A DNA stretch of 37,389 nt from an uncultured Lachnospiraceae bacterium (GCA_910588215.1 CAJUQJ010000040.1:1-37389); one strand, 5' to 3'. Positions 24,849 to 33,520 are shown, counted from the first letter of the stretch. The notes: generated by a model from the sequence alone, not told the origin. Program-made: numbers and translations.

Positions 24849-24866
24849 CCTCCTTCCGAAAAAGCG
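24849..24866 (-). repeat. Variant RBS box between kduD and the lyase gene
   Basis: Leftward: CGCTTTTTCGGAAGGAGG. It is a relative of the GCTTCGGAATGGAGG box with an altered middle. It is 40 bp before the lyase start and not the site used, since a second AGGAGG is closer. Confidence 0.35.
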
Positions 24867-24874
24867 TAACGCTA

Positions 24875-25678
24875 CTACGGCTGCTTACCGATATAAGCAA
24901 GTATGCCGCCGTCCACATACAATACATGACCGTTCACAAAGTCGGATGCCTCTGATGCCAGAAAGACTGCCGGCCCCTGCAGATCCGCCGTCTCACCCCA
25001 ACGTGCCGCCGGCGTCTTGGCAATGATAAACTGATCGAAAGGATGTCTGGATCCGTCCGGTTGGATCTCACGGAGCGGAGCCGTCTGCGGCGTCGCAATA
25101 TAGCCGGGCCCGATGCCGTTGCACTGAATATTATATTCACCGTACTCGGAAGCAATGTTTTTGGTCAGCATCTTCAAGCCGCCTTTGGCTGCCGCATAGG
25201 CGGAGACGGTCTCCCGCCCCAGCTCGCTCATCATGGAACAGATGTTGATGATCTTACCGTGGCCTTTCCTGATCATACCCGGAATAACAGCTTTAGATAC
25301 GATAAACGGCGCATTAAGATCCACATCGATCACCTGACGAAACTGCTCGGCCGTCATATCGCACATGGGAATCCTTTTGATGATGCCCGCATTGTTCACC
25401 AGGATGTCGATCACTCCTACCTCCTCTTCGACTTTTGCAACCAATGCCTGTACCTGCTCTTCATTCGTCACGTCGCATACATGACCATACGCCTTGATTC
25501 CCTTTTCTTTATAAGCCGCCAGTCCCTTATCTACCAGCTCCTGTTTGATATCGTTAAAGACGATCGTCGCACCCGCCTCTGCATATGCCATCGCTATCGC
25601 GAAGCCGATTCCGTAAGATGCCCCTGTGACCAGCGCAACTTTACCTTCCAGAGAAAATTTCTTCATAAAACCATTCAT
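24875..25678 (-). CDS. kduD: 2-dehydro-3-deoxy-D-gluconate 5-dehydrogenase (KduD)
   Basis: A 267-residue classical short-chain dehydrogenase. The cofactor motif is TGASYGIG; NNAG follows in the middle; the catalytic Ser is in CSMMSELG and YxxxK is YAAAKGG. It reduces 2,5-diketo-3-deoxygluconate to 2-keto-3-deoxygluconate with NAD(P)H. Position directly after kduI (32 bp) decides KduD over the related gluconate 5-dehydrogenase. Start at 25678 with an AAGG-rich site; a longer frame from 25708 is less likely. Confidence 0.85.
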   Translation of the reverse strand: MNGFMKKFSLEGKVALVTGASYGIGFAIAMAYAEAGATIVFNDIKQELVDKGLAAYKEKGIKAYGHVCDVTNEEQVQALVAKVEEEVGVIDILVNNAGIIKRIPMCDMTAEQFRQVIDVDLNAPFIVSKAVIPGMIRKGHGKIINICSMMSELGRETVSAYAAAKGGLKMLTKNIASEYGEYNIQCNGIGPGYIATPQTAPLREIQPDGSRHPFDQFIIAKTPAARWGETADLQGPAVFLASEASDFVNGHVLYVDGGILAYIGKQP

Positions 25679-25710
25679 GCTGCTACCTTTCCTTTCTTTC
25701 CGCTCCATTC

Positions 25711-26571
25711 CTACATCAGGTCCTTCATTGCCACATCATCCATATCAGTGAACTCCTGGTTCTCACCTGCCATGCCCCAGATAAAGGTATACGCCCGAGA
25801 ACCGCATCCTGCATGAATCGACCAGCTGGGAGAAATGACCGCTTCCTCATTTCTCATCACGATATGTCTTGTCTCCTGCGGCTCGCCCATGTAATGCATC
25901 ACTATTGCATCCTCCGGCATCTCGAAATACAGATAAACTTCCATCCGTCTGTCATGAGTATGGCAGGGCATCGTATTCCACACACTTCCTGGAGCAAGTT
26001 TCGTCATCCCCATCACCAGCTGACAACTCTCCACCTGGCCGGGAAGGATATATTTGCAGATTACCCGGTGATTTGCTTCCTCCAGGGAACCTAACTCCAC
26101 CTTATTCTCATCTTTCACGATCACGACGCCGTTCTCCGGTGTTCCTTCCGGCTTGATCAGCACAGTAGGATATGCCTTATGCGCCGGTGTGCTGTTTATA
26201 TAGAATCTGGCCGGATCCTTCGCATCCACGCTGTCGAATACGATATCCTGCGCACCCATGCCGATATACATGGCATCCTTATACCCTACCGCATATTCCT
26301 TTCCATCGATCACGATCCTGCCGCCGCCCCCGATGTTGATAACACCCATCTCTCTTCTCTGCAGGAAATACTCGGCTCTCAGCTCATCCCCTGCCGTAAG
26401 TTTCAATGCTTTCGTCGGTACCGCCGCCCCCGTGATGATCCTGTCGATATGGCTGTACACCAGCTTGATCTCTCCCGGCACAAACAAGCCCTGAATCAAA
26501 AATTCCTCTCTTAATCTCTCAGTGGTGTAATTCTTCACATCCCTCGGTGAAGACGCTGTTCTTAATTCCAT
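25711..26571 (-). CDS. kduI: 4-deoxy-L-threo-5-hexosulose-uronate isomerase (KduI)
   Basis: A 286-residue cupin-type isomerase, full family length. Zinc ligands are in CHTHDRRMEVY (about 201-211, two His and one Glu) and SIHAGCGS (His near 249). It converts the open-chain form of 4,5-unsaturated uronate to 2,5-diketo-3-deoxygluconate in the cytoplasm. The GGAGG of a GACGCTTCGGAACGGAGG box serves the ATG at 26571. It lies downstream of the binding-protein gene after two hairpins, so it may have partly separate expression. Confidence 0.92.
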   Translation of the reverse strand: MELRTASSPRDVKNYTTERLREEFLIQGLFVPGEIKLVYSHIDRIITGAAVPTKALKLTAGDELRAEYFLQRREMGVINIGGGGRIVIDGKEYAVGYKDAMYIGMGAQDIVFDSVDAKDPARFYINSTPAHKAYPTVLIKPEGTPENGVVIVKDENKVELGSLEEANHRVICKYILPGQVESCQLVMGMTKLAPGSVWNTMPCHTHDRRMEVYLYFEMPEDAIVMHYMGEPQETRHIVMRNEEAVISPSWSIHAGCGSRAYTFIWGMAGENQEFTDMDDVAMKDLM

Positions 26572-26575
26572 AGTA

Positions 26576-26594
26576 ACCTCCGTTCCGAAGCGTC
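26576..26594 (-). repeat. RBS box before kduI
   Basis: Leftward: ATGACGCTTCGGAACGGAGG. Here GAAGCG upstream pairs with CGCTTC, so the box is also a small hairpin. Confidence 0.6.
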
Positions 26595-26693
26595 ATGCGC
26601 TTCCCTCTGGCAAAAGTGCGCTTCGCACACCCTTGCGTTCTAATTTCCATAACAAGCGCAGCTTTTGTTCCGCGCGCGTAGCTGCGCATCCAG

Positions 26694-26730
26694 TTTTGTA
26701 TCATAGGACGCACTTTCCTATGATACAAAA
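26694..26730. repeat. Perfect 15-bp inverted repeat
   Basis: TTTTGTATCATAGGA and TCCTATGATACAAAA are exact complements around the 7-nt loop CGCACTT. The stem is AT-rich. It lies between the binding-protein gene and kduI, directly after the hairpin at 26734-26767 in the direction of reading. Several short GC-rich hairpins fill 26605-26690. Confidence 0.75.
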
Positions 26731-26733
26731 TAC

Positions 26734-26767
26734 GCCCGGTACAGTGTCAGCTAACACCACACCGGGC
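26734..26767 (-). terminator. Terminator-like hairpin after the binding-protein gene
   Basis: Outer arms GCCCGGT and ACCGGGC enclose an inner GTGTTAGCTGACAC palindrome; GTATTTT follows leftward. Probably a partial terminator or RNA-stabilising stem that raises binding-protein mRNA over the downstream enzymes. Confidence 0.6.
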
Positions 26768-26826
26768 ATTTTCCTGCGCGGACAGCTATGAGAACTGTCA
26801 CGCTGCGGGCAATACCTTATGCCTGC

Positions 26827-28530
26827 TTATTTATAGAGTCCGTCAAACTGTCTCTGCAATTCTGCGGTAACATCGTTGATCCCTGCACCTTCGAGCGCTG
26901 CCTGATACTCTGCAACGATTTCTTCCGCTGTTCCGGCATATTTACCGAATGCAATCTGCTTCATATACTGCTCATGAATCTGATTGATATTCTGGATCTG
27001 AGCCTGAATCGCATCTACCTCCGCAACAAACTGACCGTAAGGATATTCGATCTTAAGACCGTCATACTCCGCATACAGCGCGTCGATCGTATCCCAGTCG
27101 CGGCTTGCGTCCCTGATCTCCAGGTCATCGTTCCGTCCCCACCAGTAGTTTGTCGTTCCGTTGATATTGTCCGTATCCTGGTTATAGCCTTCCGGTGTTG
27201 TCCGCAGGCCGTCGTCCGTGATCTCGTAGGACACGCCTTCGACACCATAGCAGAACAACTTATAGCATTCGGGATCGTTTCTGAGCAAGTCATAAACCAT
27301 CAATGCTCTTTCAGGATTCGCACTGCCTGCGGAAATCGCCATAGCGCCGTGTGTGATGGAAAGCGCTGTCAGGTTCTTAGCCTCCTCGCCAAACCAGAAG
27401 AAGCCTGATGCTGCGTCCGCATCATCCTGATAGATCGTGTTAGCCGGTGTTTTGCTTACCAGATCCGTCCAGGTCTGCGTATGATGCTGCTCAGCCGCTA
27501 CTTTACCGACTCTGTAGTCGTCACGGTTCGTTGCCGCCGTGTTATTCAGCACGTCTGTCTGCCATACACCGATCTCATCCCATTCTTTCATCATCTTGGC
27601 AAACTCTACAAGAGAATCCGTGTCGGTCATATACGGAGAGTAAACCGTATAAAGGTCGTCCTTCGTGCCGCCCCACATAGCGCCCGAATTGATACCGTCG
27701 ATCGCAACATAGTCCGAATGAGAACTAATCCATCCTCCGACCATAGTCGCATACTGTGTACCGTCGGAATCCCATGGAATGATGTCGGGATAGGTTTCTT
27801 TCACATAGCGGAAATAAGTGGTCAGATCCTCCCAGCTATGTACACCGTTCGCAAGTCCCGCTTCCTTCGCCCAGTCAAGACGATAAGTAAAACCATGGTT
27901 TACCCACTGCGCATAGTTATCTTCCGGCATCAGATAGATCTCGCCGTTGTACTTACACAACTCCCAGTTCTCAGCCGGAACGCTCTCCCATGTCTTAGGC
28001 GCATACTTCTTCAGCATATCCTCTGACAGTTCAAGGAAAGCTCCGTTCTTCGCATTCGGCCATGCGTCCAGCCAGTCGGACGCCGTACCTACCAGGTCAA
28101 CCGTGCCGTCCATACGAGCCAGTGTCAGGTTGTAGTTGGAAAGATAATCCGTCCAGGAGATGAAGTTGATGTCAAGTTCCGCGTTGACCTTCTCCGTCAG
28201 AATCTCGTTCAGCTTCGTCATCATCTCGTCATACTTTTCTTTCGTGCCGGAAGGCGTATCGCCTGTGGTCATATAAGTGATGACTACATGCTCGGATGTA
28301 TCCACATCCGCCCACGGATCGCTGGAATCTGTTGCCGCTGCACCTTCAACCGCCGCCGTACCTTCGTCTGCCGCCGCGCCGTCGTCCGCCGTCGTACCTT
28401 CGTCTGCTGCCGTGCCGGAATCCGCCGCCGTACCGTCATCCGCTGCCGGAGCATCGGAACCGCCGCCGCATGCCGTAAGACCTGCAACCATGGATGTTGC
28501 CAATAAAACTGCCGCTAATTTCCTTTTCAT
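26827..28530 (-). CDS. Sugar-binding lipoprotein of ABC transporter (LplA-like)
   Basis: A 567-residue extracellular solute-binding lipoprotein. The signal ends in a lipobox (LTAC, Cys21). A low-complexity linker (about 25-67) repeats a six-residue unit such as TAADEG, encoded by 18-bp DNA repeats. The mature domain is of the large LplA/YtcQ type (FISWTDYLSNYNLTLARMDG, DLVGTASDWLDAWPNAKNG) that binds oligosaccharides. GGAGG lies before the ATG. It follows the two permeases and is separated from them by small stem-loops. The ligand is probably an oligouronide, given the enzymes downstream. No ATPase gene is present; these systems commonly use a shared MsmK-type ATPase. Confidence 0.88.
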   Translation of the reverse strand: MKRKLAAVLLATSMVAGLTACGGGSDAPAADDGTAADSGTAADEGTTADDGAAADEGTAAVEGAAATDSSDPWADVDTSEHVVITYMTTGDTPSGTKEKYDEMMTKLNEILTEKVNAELDINFISWTDYLSNYNLTLARMDGTVDLVGTASDWLDAWPNAKNGAFLELSEDMLKKYAPKTWESVPAENWELCKYNGEIYLMPEDNYAQWVNHGFTYRLDWAKEAGLANGVHSWEDLTTYFRYVKETYPDIIPWDSDGTQYATMVGGWISSHSDYVAIDGINSGAMWGGTKDDLYTVYSPYMTDTDSLVEFAKMMKEWDEIGVWQTDVLNNTAATNRDDYRVGKVAAEQHHTQTWTDLVSKTPANTIYQDDADAASGFFWFGEEAKNLTALSITHGAMAISAGSANPERALMVYDLLRNDPECYKLFCYGVEGVSYEITDDGLRTTPEGYNQDTDNINGTTNYWWGRNDDLEIRDASRDWDTIDALYAEYDGLKIEYPYGQFVAEVDAIQAQIQNINQIHEQYMKQIAFGKYAGTAEEIVAEYQAALEGAGINDVTAELQRQFDGLYK

Positions 28531-28558
28531 TTCTTACCTCCACTTTTCTTAGATTTTC

Positions 28559-28595
28559 GCGGATCTTCTCCGCATTTTATATTCGCAGTGCGAAT
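28559..28595 (-). other. Two stem-loops before the binding-protein gene
   Basis: Leftward: ATTCGC-ACT-GCGAAT (28595-28581) and GCGGA-GAAGA-TCCGC (28573-28559). Neither has a T-run. Their place just ahead of the binding-protein start suggests mRNA processing or stability control. Confidence 0.45.
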
Positions 28596-28645
28596 CTCAA
28601 ACGAGCTCTGCCCGTTTTTATATATTGAACTCTGCTTCCAGAGCG

Positions 28646-29572
28646 TCAACCTTTGACTGCACCAACGGTGATACCGCTGATAAAATATCTCTGTACGAAG
28701 GGGTACAGCAGTACGATCGGGCCGGTTGCCAGAACCGCATTGGCCATCTTAACGCCTTCCTGCGGGATATCCGCCAGGCTGACAAACTGTCCTGCCACGG
28801 AATTCTTCAACTGATCGATCTTATTGACTACCTCATACAAGGTAAACTGCAGCGGCTTCACGGCTACCTTAGATCCCAGGAACAGGGACGACTGATACCA
28901 TTCGTTCCAGTAACCCAGCGCCAGGAACAGGCCGATCGTCGCCAATGCCGGTTTTAACATGGGCAGGATCAGGGAGATGAAAATCCTCATATCGCCTGCG
29001 CCGTCTATCTTGCCTGACTCCGTGATCTCATGCGGGATCGCCTTCACGAAATTCTTCATCAATATGACCAGCCACGGAGACATCAGAAGCGGCAGAAGTA
29101 CTGCCAGATAGCTGTCCTGCAGATGATAGGTCTGTGTCATCAACAAATAATAAGGTGCAAGTCCTGCCGAGAACAGACTGGTGAAATAGATGTAGAAGGA
29201 GATCGCGTTCCGAAAGAAGAAATCCCTTCTCTGCAGTGCATAACCGGTCATGGAAATGATCGAAAGCCCTACGCTGGTTCCTACCACCGTCATCACGATC
29301 GTCAGCAGGTAAGATTTCCAGATGCCGCCACTCTTCGTTACCATCTTATATGCTTCCAATGAAAAGTCCTTGGGAATCAGCTGTACGCCCAATTCTCTGA
29401 TCGTTGACTCATTTGTAAAAGAAGTGCCGATAATGATCAGAAAGGGAATAATGCAGCAGATCGCATAAAAAGTTATAAAAACATACCCGAATCCCCTGAT
29501 GACCTTGTCTGTCGTGCCAATCTTAACTTTAGCGCCGGATTCCATTAAATCCATATCTTTATTCTTCGCCAT
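28646..29572 (-). CDS. Sugar ABC permease (YtcP/LplC-like)
   Basis: A 308-residue CUT1-family permease with six membrane helices. The ATPase-contacting EAA loop is EITESGKIDGAGDMRIFISLILP (about 190-212), with its conserved Gly. The N-terminal 25 residues are charged and cytoplasmic. AAGGATGGAGG precedes the ATG. It pairs with the permease 43 bp upstream to form the channel for the binding lipoprotein's ligand. Confidence 0.92.
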   Translation of the reverse strand: MAKNKDMDLMESGAKVKIGTTDKVIRGFGYVFITFYAICCIIPFLIIIGTSFTNESTIRELGVQLIPKDFSLEAYKMVTKSGGIWKSYLLTIVMTVVGTSVGLSIISMTGYALQRRDFFFRNAISFYIYFTSLFSAGLAPYYLLMTQTYHLQDSYLAVLLPLLMSPWLVILMKNFVKAIPHEITESGKIDGAGDMRIFISLILPMLKPALATIGLFLALGYWNEWYQSSLFLGSKVAVKPLQFTLYEVVNKIDQLKNSVAGQFVSLADIPQEGVKMANAVLATGPIVLLYPFVQRYFISGITVGAVKG

Positions 29573-29615
29573 TCTTAACCTCCATCCTTTCTTTCAAACC
29601 CGTGCGGGGAATGCC

Positions 29616-30548
29616 CTAAAACAGTGAATAATCCGGTTCTATCTTCTTCACGATATAATTGACTGTCATTACGATCACAAATCCGACGACTGACTGATAG
29701 AAGCCAACCGCAGACGCCGTGGAGAAGTTAAAACTCTGCACCGTCGAGCGGTAGACAAATGTCTCGATGATATCCGTGGTCGGATAGAGGATGGGGTTCG
29801 AGCCTACAATGTTATAGAACAGACCGAAGTTACCCTTGACGATACCGCCGAGTGCGAACAGAAGCAGGATGACGATTGTCGGTTTCAGGGACGGCAGGAT
29901 TATGTAGCGGATTCTCTGGAAGCCGTTGGCGCCGTCTACTTTGGCTGCCTCCATCATCTCTCCGTCGATTCCCATGATGGATGCAAAGTATACGACCGAG
30001 TTGTATCCCGTCTGCTGCCACAAGTAGATCACCACCATCAGAACCGGCCATACATTCGGATCCGAATAGGGCTGCCATCGTTCCATTCCCAGACTGCTCA
30101 GGATGCCGTTTACAAAACCCGTGTCATAATTCAGCAGGTTGAACACCAGAAGCCCTACCAATACCTGAGAAATAAAATAAGGAAGAAACAGGATAGTCTG
30201 TGAAACTTTCTTAAACCACTTGCTCTGCATCTCATTTAGCAGGATTGCCACAAATACGGCCAGCATATTGCCCAATATGATAAATGCCAGATTATACAAG
30301 ATCGTGTTTTTCGTCAGCGTCCACAGTTGACCGGATGTGGCCAGAAATTTGAAGTTATCCAGTCCGATAAACTTACTGCCAAAGATACCGTCCCGGTAAT
30401 TGTACTTGACAAATGCCACATAGATACCGGGAAGCGGCATATAGTTGAACATAAAGAAAAAGATCACTGCCGGCAGACACATGAAGAGCAGTACCCGATT
30501 TCTTACGACTTTTTCTAAAAAAGTCAGATCACTTTTACGCTTTTTCAT
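29616..30548 (-). CDS. Sugar ABC permease (LplB-like)
   Basis: A 310-residue CUT1-family permease and first gene of the operon. Six membrane helices. The EAA loop is EMMEAAKVDGANGFQRIRYIILP (about 197-219). GAGG lies 7 bp before the ATG. Upstream are a TTGACG promoter and two LacI-type operators. The other half of the channel is the downstream permease. Confidence 0.92.
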   Translation of the reverse strand: MKKRKSDLTFLEKVVRNRVLLFMCLPAVIFFFMFNYMPLPGIYVAFVKYNYRDGIFGSKFIGLDNFKFLATSGQLWTLTKNTILYNLAFIILGNMLAVFVAILLNEMQSKWFKKVSQTILFLPYFISQVLVGLLVFNLLNYDTGFVNGILSSLGMERWQPYSDPNVWPVLMVVIYLWQQTGYNSVVYFASIMGIDGEMMEAAKVDGANGFQRIRYIILPSLKPTIVILLLFALGGIVKGNFGLFYNIVGSNPILYPTTDIIETFVYRSTVQSFNFSTASAVGFYQSVVGFVIVMTVNYIVKKIEPDYSLF

Positions 30549-30597
30549 CCTTCACCCTCACTCTCTTTATCAAAAATCATAGTGCTTTTGCTGTTCT

Positions 30598-30609
30598 GAA
30601 ACCGATTTC
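30598..30609. promoter_or_regulatory. LacI-type operator 1
   Basis: GAAACCGATTTC, one base off a perfect palindrome with the central CG of LacI-family sites. It lies just downstream of the -10 of the transporter promoter. Confidence 0.65.
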
Positions 30610-30617
30610 TTGATTTC

Positions 30618-30645
30618 TATTTAATCACATTACCCCCCCCGTCAA
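30618..30645 (-). promoter_or_regulatory. Promoter of the transporter/Kdu operon, with G8 tract
   Basis: On the minus strand: TTGACG (30645-30640), a 16-bp spacer and TAAATA (30623-30618). The spacer begins with a run of eight bases (GGGGGGGG counting the last base of the -35). The -10 is weak, as expected for a regulated promoter. Confidence 0.5.
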
Positions 30646-30655
30646 TATTTTTCTT

Positions 30656-30667
30656 GAAACCGGTTTC
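30656..30667. promoter_or_regulatory. LacI-type operator 2
   Basis: GAAACCGGTTTC, a perfect palindrome upstream of the -35 element. Operators 1 and 2 are 58 bp apart, suitable for looping or for blocking at both sides of the promoter. Confidence 0.75.
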
Positions 30668-30836
30668 TATTTTGTGAAAAATATATGAAATCATCTCAAA
30701 ATATTTGTGAAATATTCTGTTTTAAACTTAGATGCCTATGCAACAAAAGAAGGAATATTATACACTTACAGTTATATTGATGATGTTGAGGTCAAAAGGT
30801 TTCGCAGCCTGGAAGTATACGCAAAAGAGGTGGGAT

Positions 30837-31346
30837 ATGGATACAAAACTGCAGTTAGTAAGACAGGCAAAACAGGGGAACGCCCAGTCCTTTGCCGTGC
30901 TGTATCAAAACATTTATTACAATTTATACCGGTTCGCATTATATACACTGGGGAATCCCGCAGATGCGGAGGATGCGGTAAGCGATGCGGTGGCAGACGC
31001 CTGGGCGACCATCGGAAAACTCCGAAAGGAAGAATCTTTTGAGAGTTGGATGTTTCAGATCCTTCACAACAAATGCCGGCGCAAAAGAAAGGAATACTTT
31101 TACAGGCCGCTGGAATGGACCGATGCGCTCGAAGGTTCCACAGACGAAAGCAGTCTTGACGAAAAATACCACCTGCGCAGTTTATTCGGTAAATTGGCAG
31201 CCAAAGACCGGGCCATCATCAGCCTGCATGTTTTCGGCGGCTATACCAGTCAGGAAATCGCCCGGATCACGGGCATGAAGGCGAATACGGTCCGCTCGAG
31301 AGAAAGTCGCGCCCTGAAGAAACTCGCAGTGCAACTGAAAGAATAG
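30837..31346 (+). CDS. ECF sigma factor
   Basis: A 170-residue two-region sigma factor. Region 2: YRFALYTLGNPADAEDAVSDAVADAWATIGKL, split by its Asp/Ala core, and ESFESWMFQILHNKCRR. Region 4: GGYTSQEIARITGMKANTVRSRESRALKKL. I start at the ATG at 30837, preceded by AGAGGTGGG; the longer frame from 30732 has no sensible site. The next gene begins 11 bp later and encodes a membrane protein with a large outer domain, the probable anti-sigma factor. No ECF-type promoter is obvious upstream. Confidence 0.88.
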   Translation: MDTKLQLVRQAKQGNAQSFAVLYQNIYYNLYRFALYTLGNPADAEDAVSDAVADAWATIGKLRKEESFESWMFQILHNKCRRKRKEYFYRPLEWTDALEGSTDESSLDEKYHLRSLFGKLAAKDRAIISLHVFGGYTSQEIARITGMKANTVRSRESRALKKLAVQLKE

Positions 31347-31357
31347 GAGACATTCAT

Positions 31358-33469
31358 ATGACAGAACAGGAAATACTGAAAAAAATAAAACAATCTGCAG
31401 AATCGATCGTCATACCAGAAAGCCTTGCGCCCGGGAACCTGCAGGAAAAATGCCGTAAAGCAGAACGTAAAAACGCAGAAGCAAGAAACAGATCATACAC
31501 AAATCGAAAAGCAGGATTTGCTCTGGCCGCAGCCGCGCTGTTCGTCCTCTGCTTTACTACGGTGACTGCTCTGCGGGGAATATCAAGCCCCATCGGTCCC
31601 GGTCAGTCCGAAGGTTCCGCAAGTGGTGCTGCCAATGCGCTAACGACCGAAGGGGAAACCGATGCCGGCTCCAATGCTACGGAATCGGATACAGATGGAT
31701 CTACCCAGAAAGCCGCCGTTAAACGACAGGATGCCGGAACCCTGTACACACTGGCCCAAAGTTATGACGCGGTCTATGCCTCACTGGAAGAGATGGCAGA
31801 GGCGCAGGACAATTCCCTGTCCGGTGGCCCAGATATGGGCATCGCCGAAGCAGAAGACGGAGCCGCAACTGCCGGCATTGGCGGCAGGTCGGATTCCATG
31901 GCGCAAAATAAGTTCAGCTTCGACACGACAGACGATGCGACGCAAAAAGAACTCGCCATAAAAAAAGAATCCTCGCCGGATAACCACTCCAGGACCAATG
32001 TACAGACGTTTGGTATCGACGAAAGCGACATCGTCAAAACGGACGGCCGCTATCTCTATCTGCTCCGGGGCAGTTCGGTCAGTATCGTCTCCGCCGCCGG
32101 GGAGACGATGTGGCAGGTCAGTGAACTACAGGCGGACAGCGACAGCGGCGACGCAAATGTCTGCGCCATGTATGTGGACGAAGATACACTGATCCTGATC
32201 CTCACGGAAAGCAGCAGCAGTCTGCAGACATCAGACAAAGACAGTACCGTTTATGACCTGAAGTACCTTGACACGGATCTGTATACATCCGTCCTCACCT
32301 ATGACATCAGCGACAGGCGCAATCCTGTACTCACGGGAAAGGTAAGCCAGGACGGAAATTACGTCACTTCCCGGAAAGACGATCGGCTCCTGTACCTTTT
32401 TACCGCACAGTATCTGTTGGAGGATTACCGGCATGACCCGGAAAGCGCAATCCCGCAGGCAGGCGGCCGGAAAGTGTCGGAAGACAGTATCTATCTGGGC
32501 GAATGCGGGGAACGCGCACTGCTTGTCTCCTCTCTTAGTATCGATCAGCCAAAGACCGTACGGGATACCGTGATGCTGCTGGACGCAGGCTCCGAAATCT
32601 ACATGGGCGAGAATTCCCTGTATCTGTACCATACTGTTTACCAGAACGGTTCGGAATCCACGCAGATCGCAAAATTCTCACTGGAAAACGGATACTTAAA
32701 TGGCGAAGCCGCCGCTTCGGTGCGAGGCGCCGTACGGGACACCTTCGCCATCCACGAGAAGTCGGATAAGCTGCGGATCCTGACGACAGACACCTCGGGG
32801 AGCGACCTTGAGAACTGCCTGTTCCTTTTGGATGAAAAGTTAAAATTAACCGGAACACTTGCCCATATCGCTGTGGGCGAAAGTATCTACGCGGCAAGAT
32901 TTCTGGGAGACATGGCGTATTTTATCACCTATCGGAATACCGACCCCCTCTTTGCGGCGGATCTCTCAGACGAGACAAACCCAAAACTTGTCGGTGAACT
33001 GAAGATTACCGGTTTTTCGGAATACCTGCATTTCTGGGGCAGAGATAAACTCCTGGGACTTGGCTATGAGACCGATCCTGAAACCGGCAGCCATGAAGGC
33101 CTGAAGCTGGTGATGTTCGACATGTCCGACCCTGCGGCTCTTAAAGTACTGGACAGCCATGTGCTGAGCAAAGCCGGCTACAGTCCCGCTCTCTACGATT
33201 ATAAGGCCGTGCTGGCCGATCCGGAGGAAAACCTGATCGGATTCGTAAGCGAAGACTATCGCAACGGTGTAAAGCGCAGATATGAACTGTATCAATGGGA
33301 AGGGGAGAGTTTCCGAAAAATACTCTCTGAAGAACTGAATGACGGTTATGAAAGTGACAATTACCGCGGGCTTTATATCGGAGAACGCTTCTATATCGCA
33401 CATCCTGAAATTCTGCGCCTCTACGGCCGGGAAGATTATAACCTGATACAGACGCTGAAGATAGAATGA
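31358..33469 (+). CDS. Membrane protein with PF09826 beta-propeller, probable anti-sigma
   Basis: A 703-residue bitopic protein. The N-terminal 50 residues are cytoplasmic and charged. One membrane helix is at about 52-72 (GFALAAAALFVLCFTTVTAL). A Ser/Gly/Asp-rich linker runs to about 215. The outer domain begins with FGIDESDIVKTDG (about 219-231), the hallmark of the PF09826 beta-propeller family, followed by repeated blade-like segments with SDIS/LSDETNP-type loops. AGGAGA precedes the ATG. The short spacing after the ECF sigma gene and the topology suggest that the cytoplasmic tail binds the sigma factor and the propeller senses an external signal. The ligand is unknown. Confidence 0.75.
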   Translation: MTEQEILKKIKQSAESIVIPESLAPGNLQEKCRKAERKNAEARNRSYTNRKAGFALAAAALFVLCFTTVTALRGISSPIGPGQSEGSASGAANALTTEGETDAGSNATESDTDGSTQKAAVKRQDAGTLYTLAQSYDAVYASLEEMAEAQDNSLSGGPDMGIAEAEDGAATAGIGGRSDSMAQNKFSFDTTDDATQKELAIKKESSPDNHSRTNVQTFGIDESDIVKTDGRYLYLLRGSSVSIVSAAGETMWQVSELQADSDSGDANVCAMYVDEDTLILILTESSSSLQTSDKDSTVYDLKYLDTDLYTSVLTYDISDRRNPVLTGKVSQDGNYVTSRKDDRLLYLFTAQYLLEDYRHDPESAIPQAGGRKVSEDSIYLGECGERALLVSSLSIDQPKTVRDTVMLLDAGSEIYMGENSLYLYHTVYQNGSESTQIAKFSLENGYLNGEAAASVRGAVRDTFAIHEKSDKLRILTTDTSGSDLENCLFLLDEKLKLTGTLAHIAVGESIYAARFLGDMAYFITYRNTDPLFAADLSDETNPKLVGELKITGFSEYLHFWGRDKLLGLGYETDPETGSHEGLKLVMFDMSDPAALKVLDSHVLSKAGYSPALYDYKAVLADPEENLIGFVSEDYRNGVKRRYELYQWEGESFRKILSEELNDGYESDNYRGLYIGERFYIAHPEILRLYGREDYNLIQTLKIE

Positions 33470-33520
33470 GAGATTCCTTCACGGCTTAAGAGATTTGCCG
33501 CAAGTACCGTGCCGGACGCA

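Noticed and set aside
26519..26728. Leftward frame overlapping the start of kduI
   Set aside because: It only translates the hairpins and the RBS box; the shared MTLRNGG with the GH2 upstream frame comes from the repeated DNA.
30707..31042. Rightward frame overlapping the second sigma gene
   Set aside because: The +2 frame has clear sigma regions; this one turns into Arg/Gly-rich shadow.
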